A DNA stretch of 64,000 nucleotides, from positions 3,782,001 through 3,846,000 of the forward strand of contig NC_015276.1 in NCBI RefSeq assembly GCF_000192865.1. The letters run 5' to 3'. Below, one piece after another: positions 58,901 to 64,000 of this stretch; positions within the stretch are counted from its first letter, which is position 1; every line of letters begins with the position of its first letter. The notes beneath the pieces were generated by a model that saw only the letters and a list, made by a program, of their open reading frames with translations, did not search any database and was not told the DNA's origin. The position numbers and the translations under genes were made by a program. This DNA is from Marinomonas mediterranea MMB-1 (GTDB lineage Bacteria; Pseudomonadota; Gammaproteobacteria; Pseudomonadales; Marinomonadaceae).

Positions 58901-61511
58901 GTTCGTCTTTGAGTGACTCAGGCAGTTGGGTGTCTTTCCAATAGCGTATGTGGCGTGTCTCGCCAGTTGGCAAACGGTATTGGGTAAGTCGTTGTCGGTC
59001 GTCGTATTCGTAGGTGTGTTCGCGCCCATTTGGGTCTTGATAAAAGGCGACGTCACCTGCAGGGGTGTAACGCCAGAGTTGGATGTGACCTTCTGGGTCG
59101 ATGTATTTGATCTTCTGACCCTGATCGTTGTAAATATAACGTTTTTTAAAGCCTCGACCATCGGTAACCTGATGTTCGTTTGGTTCAATATGCCAATCAA
59201 ACCGATAGTCGTAATGCCCTTCGGCGGCATACTGTCGAGTGCATCGCGCTCTGGCGGTGCTGGAGTCCCATTCGAAAAAGAAGGCCAGTCCGGTTTGGTT
59301 TTTGTGTTTAACAAAGAGGTGCGACTCGTACTTGTAACTAGCAGGCGGCGTGAAGGGCGTTTTAATGCCGATGAGGTCGCCTTGCGCGTTCACGCGATAA
59401 CGCACGCACGTTTTTGTTCTTTCAAGAAAATCCGTCTTGTCTGAAGTGACGGTTTCTTGGTCTGGCTGTTGCTGTCGTGCGGTATGTCGAATCGAGCGCC
59501 AGTGGCCGTTGCGCCCCAGATCAAAGTCGAGTTGTGTTCCCCATGATGAAGTCGCACGAATCAAGCGTTGATTGTCGTCGTAGTGCAATGCCCAGTGATG
59601 CAGGTTGTCGCGAGTTCGTATGCGGCTGAGTGTCTGTTTCGTGGGAGTGGTCGATCCCTCTGTTGCCTCGGCCGTTTGAAACTCGTACATGAAGCCGTCT
59701 TTTAGGACGGAAAAGACACCCGCAATGCGATGCAGAGCGATACCACTTGGGTGAGTGATTCGTAAATTGTCGCCGGGCTGGTCTGGGGCAGAGGCTGGGT
59801 CTGGATCGATGTCAAACGCCACGGTCAGCCCTTGTTCGGTTCGGACTCGAACTTGGTTGTCTTTGTGTTGCAACTGAAGATACCAAGGGTGGCTCCAGCC
59901 GTACCCCAGTTCACTGCAATCTCGTATGGCGGAGGAGCGATAAACCCGTGTCCATTCCACGGGGATCGGTCCGGGTAGACTAAAGTCGGTGGCTTCGGTG
60001 ATTTCTTCTCCGGTTGTCATGGAGATAGGATCGCCTTCTTTGTCACACCGTTCGTTGGTCAGGGTTGGCACGCCGTTGTCGTTTTCCGCTTGGGTGGTCG
60101 CGGTTTTTTCCGATCGAGGAGGGATTTGAGCGGTGTTCTTTTGGTGACGTCCCGTGAGTTTCTCGACGCGTTTGGCAACGACGATGGCGTATTTTTTAGG
60201 GGATTTGTAGATGAACAGCAAAGCTTGCAGCAACGGACGTAAGGTCGACACGATTCGGGCTAAGACTTTGCCTTTAGACAAGCCACTGGCAGCGACTGCA
60301 GCCGCCGTGCCCGCTGGCCCCGCCGCGAGCGTGCCGGCGATCATTAAGACGATATCAAACGCGGCCGCCCCAAAGAACTCGGCTTTTTCTTCGGTGGGTA
60401 AGGAGCCAAACCAGTCTGTGGGAAACTGTATCAGGGCTTGCCACACTTCTGGGTCACTCGCTAAGACCTCTAAGACTTGGTAAAGCTTCTCGGCTTGCTC
60501 TAAGGTTTCATTGAACTCATCACAGACATACGCATAATCCCCCTTTAACTCTTCCAAACTGTAGCCGTCGGCCAATTTTTCGTAGAGACCTGAGGCCAGC
60601 TTTTCCGCGCCAGACGCCATCGTAGAAACGCCTTCTATTACCGTGTCGGTGATGTCCACTGCTTGATCGACGAAGGCGTTCGCAAACGCTTTCGACAATA
60701 CATAGCCTTCCTCCCAAAAGCCCATTTCGTTGAGCTTGGCATCCATTTCATTTTTGCGCGCTTGGTTGTCTCGAATGGTGTCTGCGAGGGCTTTTTTGAA
60801 GGTTGTTCTTAACTGCTGTAGCTCACGCTCATTCTGGGAAAAGGTGACCGAGTAACGCCCCGGTTCATCGAGTAATTCTTGCGCTTTAGCAGACGCGTCA
60901 AGCTGACCTTTTATTTCGGTATGGCGCCCTTCGTCTTCGCGCTTTATAACGTATTCTAATTGAGAAATGGGCAGACCATCTGGGTCTTCGTAAGCCAGAT
61001 TCAGAGTATAGGTTACATGTTCTGCGGCTTGATGATGGTATGAGTCGGTGCTTTGCTGGCTTGCGCTGGAAACAAGAGTCGAGGCTGAGGCAGCGGTGCC
61101 AGACGAAAAGGAAGCACTTTGATGAGACGTGTCTTTGCGAGTAAGTGCGCAGTCTTTGAGTAAGAAAACCCGTTTCTCATCTGGGTTTCGACTCGAAAAA
61201 GGACGGCGTACTCGATACCACTCGCCTTTTCGGTTTTGAGCAAGGCATAAAAAGACATCGGAGGACGTATTTTGCCATTCACCGGCTTCATTTTTTGAGA
61301 GCTCGCCCCAGTCGGACCAATGCCCTGATAGCAATCGTTTCGCTTGGGCAGGTAAACGCCCCACTGCGTCTTTGTTACCAGAAAAGGTGCTTGATTGTAC
61401 GCCTGAGTGCTCGTTTAATGGCTCAAAAGCGAGCAACGATTCGTTTGAGTCATCACGAAATGAAGAAGTGGGCGCTGTAGACAGCGAAGTGCGATTATCC
61501 TGATCGCTCAT
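55938..61511 (-). CDS. rhs: Full-length RHS polymorphic toxin with RNase-like tip
   Basis: A 1857-residue RHS effector. Residues 1-488 are a non-repetitive N-terminal region with helical stretches and a hydrophobic, Ala/Gly-rich segment near 375-405; no PAAR motif was seen. At residue 489 the cage begins (CDKEGDPISMTTGEE, DUF6531 type), followed by many YD repeats such as YDQYGNLVTIRKG and YDALGRRTEKRVY. The core ends at YITHDPIGLRGGLNAYQYCP and the autocleavage motif WIDPLGLSC near 1675-1684. The 173-residue tip (HSIARHGGSVTNEQLMHRAL, DLGIDLGRGFERI, ending VWETITIFPVR) resembles RNase A-like BECR-fold CdiA tips. The ATG at 61511 follows AAGGACG. No VgrG, Eag chaperone or T6SS gene is adjacent. 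Confidence 0.9.
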   Translation of the reverse strand: MSDQDNRTSLSTAPTSSFRDDSNESLLAFEPLNEHSGVQSSTFSGNKDAVGRLPAQAKRLLSGHWSDWGELSKNEAGEWQNTSSDVFLCLAQNRKGEWYRVRRPFSSRNPDEKRVFLLKDCALTRKDTSHQSASFSSGTAASASTLVSSASQQSTDSYHHQAAEHVTYTLNLAYEDPDGLPISQLEYVIKREDEGRHTEIKGQLDASAKAQELLDEPGRYSVTFSQNERELQQLRTTFKKALADTIRDNQARKNEMDAKLNEMGFWEEGYVLSKAFANAFVDQAVDITDTVIEGVSTMASGAEKLASGLYEKLADGYSLEELKGDYAYVCDEFNETLEQAEKLYQVLEVLASDPEVWQALIQFPTDWFGSLPTEEKAEFFGAAAFDIVLMIAGTLAAGPAGTAAAVAASGLSKGKVLARIVSTLRPLLQALLFIYKSPKKYAIVVAKRVEKLTGRHQKNTAQIPPRSEKTATTQAENDNGVPTLTNERCDKEGDPISMTTGEEITEATDFSLPGPIPVEWTRVYRSSAIRDCSELGYGWSHPWYLQLQHKDNQVRVRTEQGLTVAFDIDPDPASAPDQPGDNLRITHPSGIALHRIAGVFSVLKDGFMYEFQTAEATEGSTTPTKQTLSRIRTRDNLHHWALHYDDNQRLIRATSSWGTQLDFDLGRNGHWRSIRHTARQQQPDQETVTSDKTDFLERTKTCVRYRVNAQGDLIGIKTPFTPPASYKYESHLFVKHKNQTGLAFFFEWDSSTARARCTRQYAAEGHYDYRFDWHIEPNEHQVTDGRGFKKRYIYNDQGQKIKYIDPEGHIQLWRYTPAGDVAFYQDPNGREHTYEYDDRQRLTQYRLPTGETRHIRYWKDTQLPESLKDEHGQITRFTYDRYEQLIRRTITPPNQQQPSIEEEWHYDELTLSSYLDPQGRLHRYKWHTVWPEPIEYALYDGGQHQQTQSEQAQNKQGQSEQTENRTALLAKQTIQYDTEGRVQSVTDQHGQTEHYQYDHQDRLIVKTDTTGLAEQFQYDAVGRVIAYQDPVGREILYQYGVFAQLLEKRLPDGSSERYEYDEERNLVAIYNGNGQAHRMEYDGCERRIKDHYLDGREVHYQYDGCGRRIRQTEGEIEARFEYDERDQLIAEHHQHATDSRKNVSHHYGYDQQGQLNKADNAWANIGFEYDDLGRLTNESATHTFPLALGAVQDFRHQIDIEGYTALNQPKRLHYQAFHAVANTTRYLFLRHGTETAWRFSQEMQWGSQGQLEHLAITHDDSRYQSIPVVRREHNPLGQITQQIQGRHQTDYQYNDLHQLSAQHTHSLSERNGHIVQTYDLRKKSYQYDLLQRLTSIRTQHQNGRRHQIDYGYTDRDFLTQVRTTESNNAQLTEPRTDDQTGHRTDDQTDYQTDKAGNLLPEGITQLDKNRLPFWGDRHYDYDQYGNLVTIRKGKEQCIEQRLIYNAKHQLMAFEERKHGQLTQALNYRYDALGRRTEKRVYKTERPEGQTDYHKDQKQYFADDGSELWYQYSERYVWQGQKLIQVRQADHNFVNKTWQHYYLYEPNSHAPIVLYDRDTGVQDIETDHLGTPIAVYQHDTGETLWTGDFETYGKRKSQKAGFQKASNQKGGNQEEYNGDQYDPKLRFQGQYEDKETGLYQNLHRYYDPHAGRYITHDPIGLRGGLNAYQYCPNPVEWIDPLGLSCKESEGESSKKGAGQSKIYPQNIDLITSHPNAHSIARHGGSVTNEQLMHRALTGISPDGHVKVVKGKTILPPMSSAFHSDDLLIYADQALRNNDVLQAVIRQNPGKSIITVRPIDAGDLGIDLGRGFERIAGSKLKPELQGAPNFVENLRRVQATYQFDPAKQVWETITIFPVR

Positions 61512-61632
61512 AGCAGATTCGTCCTTGATTCATCTATGGTATGCGGGGCAGGATTCTAGGGTTGCCGCTGATGCTTTGCAAGCTATTTGTCTCTATTGCC
61601 CAATCGGCGAGGTATTTTTTTAAGCAAGTTGA

Positions 61633-61671
61633 AGGAGCTACTAAGACAAACAGTAGGAGCTACTAAGACAA
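61633..61671. repeat. Direct repeat upstream of the RHS gene
   Basis: AGGAGCTACTAAGACAA occurs twice (61633-61649 and 61655-61671), a 22-nt period; a degenerate third copy (AGGTTTTCAAGACAAG) starts at 61679. The repeats lie 122-160 nt upstream of the RHS start and could bind a regulator. Confidence 0.65.
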
Positions 61672-61695
61672 GATGAAGAGGTTTTCAAGACAAGC

Positions 61696-62220
61696 TTAAG
61701 ACACTGGAGAGATGTCAGTACGGCGTTTTCTACGACGAATTCGTTTTGAAAGCGCGGCAATCGGCCAAGTGACGATTAGATTAATGATGACAGCACTAAC
61801 AACGCCGAAGGCAAAGCCTGTAGCGGATAACGGGATGCCAATTTGAAAATTCTGAACGGTTTTCTGTAAATACGAATAACGCGAGGGATTGAACACATAC
61901 ACCACTTTTTCGATAAACTGGTCGCTCGCAAAGAGGCGCATGCCAATTCTCAAATCTTCGTATCGCTCCAATGTGGCTAGTTTTTGTTGCGCATCCTCGC
62001 GCACACTTTTCACGTCGTTTTGTAGGTGATGGCGAATCATTGCGAGTACACTGGCGTACTCATATTTCATGGCGGTCTCTTCATAGCCTTCCACTTGCCA
62101 CCGAGTTGACTCATACAACCCAGACAAAAACTGCTGATAGTGATCGAGAAGCAACGGAATTTGTAACGCAAGTAACAGCGTTGCTCCAAACACCAACTTA
62201 TCGAGAATCCGACCTATCAT
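61696..62220 (-). CDS. DUF2937 family membrane protein
   Basis: A 174-residue protein fitting DUF2937: an N-terminal helix (MIGRILDKLVFGATLLLALQ) with the IPLLLDHYQQFLSGLYE continuation, a charged periplasmic or cytoplasmic helical region, and a C-terminal hydrophobic segment (FAFGVVSAVIINLIVTWPIA) followed by a very basic tail (SKRIRRRKRRT). Frame starts earlier at a GTG (62250), but the ATG at 62220 gives the usual N-terminus. Function unknown; it precedes the RHS gene on the same strand by 184 nt, and an accidental neighbourhood is as likely as a functional link. Confidence 0.75.
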   Translation of the reverse strand: MIGRILDKLVFGATLLLALQIPLLLDHYQQFLSGLYESTRWQVEGYEETAMKYEYASVLAMIRHHLQNDVKSVREDAQQKLATLERYEDLRIGMRLFASDQFIEKVVYVFNPSRYSYLQKTVQNFQIGIPLSATGFAFGVVSAVIINLIVTWPIAALSKRIRRRKRRTDISPVS

Positions 62221-62275
62221 TTTGAGCACACGCCACCCACTCTCATACACCCATCCACTTCAACACATCCAGTCG

Positions 62276-62294
62276 TTCTAACCTGTCGTTAGAA
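62276..62294. promoter_or_regulatory. Operator-like inverted repeat upstream of the DUF2937 gene
   Basis: TTCTAAC (62276-62282) and GTTAGAA (62288-62294) are perfect inverted arms with a 5-nt spacer, 56-74 nt before the DUF2937 start. Binding protein unknown. Confidence 0.35.
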
Positions 62295-62409
62295 TCCAGC
62301 TTGTGTCACTTTAGCATAGATTTATGACAATGAAATTTGTCATTTTACTCACGTCTTAGCCAAACGTTCAGAAGTGAACTCTGCCTAAGTACAACAAAGT
62401 TAGCGTTAA

Positions 62410-62655
62410 TCAAATGCGTGTGAACTGACGTTGTAGATCGTGAAGGTTACCAACGTATTCTGAACCGTAAAACAACTGAGGTACCTTCGCAAGTTCCAAC
62501 CCAATCATACAAATCAATTCGGCTTTGGATGTTTTGGAAGAGCGAGATGCTTCAACACTCACGGTTTCAAATGCAATATTATGATGGGATAAAGTATCTT
62601 CAGCCAATCGGCAGGTTCCATCAAGAGTCGCGCAGTATAAGGTGTAGTTTTTCAT
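62410..62655 (-). CDS. Glutaredoxin-fold small protein with atypical cysteines
   Basis: An 81-residue thioredoxin-fold protein. The beta-alpha-beta start (MKNYTLYCATLDGTCRLAED) and the cis-Pro region KVPQLFYGSEYVGNLHDLQR match glutaredoxins, but the active site CxxC is absent: two Cys stand at positions 8 and 15 (CATLDGTC). A third Cys is in ELICMIG. It may be a non-canonical glutaredoxin or a binding-only fold. TAGGAGA precedes the ATG at 62655. A 26-bp perfect palindrome lies 80 nt upstream. Confidence 0.72.
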   Translation of the reverse strand: MKNYTLYCATLDGTCRLAEDTLSHHNIAFETVSVEASRSSKTSKAELICMIGLELAKVPQLFYGSEYVGNLHDLQRQFTRI

Positions 62656-62734
62656 AACAAGTCTCCTAAAGTGATCGTGAAGTAGTGGCTAACCGCCCTA
62701 CCCGATAACCTCTACTTTAAGAGACTCGCTTTGA

Positions 62735-62760
62735 ATAATAAAATCAATTGATTTTATTAT
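62735..62760. promoter_or_regulatory. Perfect 26-bp AT-rich palindrome
   Basis: The half ATAATAAAATCAA (62735-62747) is followed without spacer by its exact complement TTGATTTTATTAT (62748-62760). It lies 80 nt upstream of the glutaredoxin-like gene and 50 nt beyond the 3' end of the monooxygenase-like gene, so an operator for the former is the best guess; a cruciform or bidirectional terminator is an alternative. Confidence 0.6.
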
Positions 62761-62809
62761 ATTGATTCTAATTGGCTATCAGAAAAACCTAAAAGCGTCT
62801 GACTCGGCT

Positions 62810-63112
62810 CTAAAGCACAGCTTCAAAACACTCAAGTTGCGGTGGCCCCATGTAAATTTCTCGGCGACTGCCCGCATTCGCATGCGCCTTTCGGAATGCT
62901 TCCGACTTAGTCCACGCTTCAAATGCCTCTTTAGATTCCCACGTCGCATGAGATGAGAAGAGCGTGCATGTTTCGTCCGATGAGCCTTGAAGAAGATTAA
63001 ACGACTTAAAGCCCGGTACGTCCTTCAAATGCGAATCTCTATTTTTCCAAATATCGATAAACTCTTGCTCACATCCCAGTTTTATCTTGAACCGATTCAT
63101 CGCAATAAACAT
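62810..63112 (-). CDS. Antibiotic biosynthesis monooxygenase (ABM) domain protein
   Basis: A 100-residue dimeric ferredoxin-like-fold protein of the ABM/heme-degrading type: FIAMNRFKIKLGCEQEFIDI, WKNRDSHLKDVPGFKSFNLL, SSHATWESKEAFEAWTKSEA and FRKAHANAG. Such proteins (for example IsdG/HmoB-like) oxidise heme or polyketides, but this one cannot be placed more precisely. Two adjacent ATGs at 63115 and 63112; the second is favoured by spacing to AGGAG. It lies downstream of the TRAP permease on the same strand. Confidence 0.85.
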   Translation of the reverse strand: MFIAMNRFKIKLGCEQEFIDIWKNRDSHLKDVPGFKSFNLLQGSSDETCTLFSSHATWESKEAFEAWTKSEAFRKAHANAGSRREIYMGPPQLECFEAVL

Positions 63113-63175
63113 CATGAACTCCTATTAAATGGTTCACTCATCTTAATACGTCGATCCAAGATAATCGATCCCTCA

Positions 63176-64000
63176 TTAAAAGGCTGGCACAGTCTGTCTA
63201 CGCCTCTGTGAAGCAATGACGACAAGCAAAAGTATCAGAGCGGGAATATAAAGCACTTCTTTGGGCATTCTATCCGCTGCCACTTCCACTCTCGTCACTT
63301 TGACACTTTCATCGCCATAAAAGTCATAGTCTTGCAGCTGACCGAAATAAGGCGTTCCAGGGAAAGGCTCTTCCAACAGCATGTCACCACCACTTTCCTG
63401 AGTCACCAATCCGGCTTTTTCTAACCTTGCATTGCCATCAGCAACCGCACCTAATTCGACCAGTAACGTCAGCTCTTTGATCTTATCAGGGTCGTCAAAA
63501 TCAGGGCCGGAGATCACCATTCTTAGCAAACCATCTTGTGGCGCTTGTCCTGCCGTTTCGGCCACTTCCGTCCCCTTATAAACATCGTACGGAGGCTCTA
63601 TATAATCGAGCCAGAAACCGGGTCTGAATAGCGTGAACGCAACCAAAAGCAAAGCAAGCGTTTCCCACAGTCGAGTACGAGCCAAAAAGTACCCTTGCGT
63701 TGCTGATGCAAACAACATCATCGCGATCGTGGCGACAATGAAGATAAAGATCGCCTTGTACCAAGTAACGTCTATCAGCAAAAGTTCAGTATTAAAGATA
63801 AACAAGAAAGGTAATAGTGCCGTTCGAATATCATAAGCAAAACCTTGCACGCCCGTTTTAATAGGGTCGCCGCCGGAAATCGCCGCTGCCGCGAACGCCG
63901 CTAAGCCAACGGGGGGCGTATCGTCAGCCAAAATACCGAAATAAAACACAAACAAGTGAACAGCAATCAACGGAACGATTAACCCTGATTGTGCGCCCAC
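63176..64000 (-). CDS. Fused TRAP transporter permease (TAXI type), C-terminal part
   Basis: The last 274 codons of a gene that continues past the window edge. The sequence (GLIVPLIAVHLFVFYFGILA, DDTPPVGLAAFAAAAISGGD, GVQGFAYDIRTALLPFLFIF) is the conserved end of the DctM-like large subunit of TRAP transporters, and the further helices plus periplasmic C-terminal region (about residues 135-250) are those of the 4TM/12TM fused TAXI-type permease. A TAXI solute-binding gene would be expected upstream, beyond the window. Substrate unknown, probably glutamate/glutamine or similar acids. Confidence 0.9.
   Translation of the reverse strand: MGAQSGLIVPLIAVHLFVFYFGILADDTPPVGLAAFAAAAISGGDPIKTGVQGFAYDIRTALLPFLFIFNTELLLIDVTWYKAIFIFIVATIAMMLFASATQGYFLARTRLWETLALLLVAFTLFRPGFWLDYIEPPYDVYKGTEVAETAGQAPQDGLLRMVISGPDFDDPDKIKELTLLVELGAVADGNARLEKAGLVTQESGGDMLLEEPFPGTPYFGQLQDYDFYGDESVKVTRVEVAADRMPKEVLYIPALILLLVVIASQRRRQTVPAF

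Noticed and set aside
58926..59444. 172-codon plus-strand frame inside the RHS gene
   Set aside because: Antisense shadow of the repetitive YD-repeat coding sequence; several similar shadows occur along the gene.

Overview
The window looks like a stretch of a marine gammaproteobacterial chromosome, most plausibly an Oceanospirillales member such as Marinomonas. This is inferred from gene content and order, not from a database match. Support: a Pseudomonas-like arginine succinyltransferase operon with two AstA-type subunits in tandem, a ubiE-ubiB-hisE-tatABC block, ppx divergent from rho, the engB/dsbA/GGDEF neighbourhood, a HemB with an Asp-containing metal site, and moderate base composition. 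No rRNA, tRNA, CRISPR array or intact insertion sequence was found.

Region 1 (1-11.1 kb): a two-gene RND efflux unit (lipoprotein adaptor plus pump) ending in a strong hairpin, a LysR regulator overlapping a convergent DUF1653 gene, then aruF-aruG-astD-astB, which performs three steps of arginine succinylation; astC and astE are absent here. Region 2 (11.2-20.6 kb): DUF1904/DUF2914 pair, gpt, a cobalamin late-step cluster (cobU, cobC, cbiB on the minus strand; cobQ divergent), a MATE exporter, a LysO-type exporter and a flavin reductase. Region 3 (20.7-33.5 kb): rho, ppx, an alcohol dehydrogenase with a divergent Lrp-type regulator, ppk1, hemB, the ABC-F gene yheS, hslO and engB. The polyphosphate synthesis (ppk1) and degradation (ppx) genes lie 2 kb apart. 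Region 4 (34-50.7 kb): dsbA, a GGDEF diguanylate cyclase, ubiE-ubiB-hisE-tatA-tatB-tatC, an ornithine cyclodeaminase-like gene, dtd, typA, DUF2306, the ABC-F gene ybiT, an MFS transporter, an aldo/keto reductase and an EamA transporter.

Region 5 (50.8-62.2 kb) is the accessory part. It holds a HigB/HigA toxin-antitoxin pair and an RHS polymorphic-toxin locus read on the minus strand. A full-length 1857-residue RHS protein carries a C-terminal toxin tip resembling RNase A-like CdiA tips and is followed by a CdiI-like immunity gene. Behind it lie two orphan tip cassettes, each a truncated RHS core plus a different toxin (HNH/EndoVII SHH-type with an Imm50-like immunity protein; ART-HYD1-like with an unfamiliar 72-residue putative immunity protein), and then a fourth, decayed RHS fragment. 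The two live orphan cores are almost identical to each other and differ from the full-length gene. Both are preceded by the same 44-nt sequence. This cassette array is the most interesting system in the window.

Region 6 (62.2-64 kb): an atypical glutaredoxin-fold protein with a perfect 26-bp palindrome upstream, an antibiotic-biosynthesis-monooxygenase-type protein, and the C-terminal part of a fused TRAP transporter permease cut by the window edge. Several intergenic regions hold short degenerate tandem repeats (periods 16, 20 and 22 bp), a recurring and unexplained feature.
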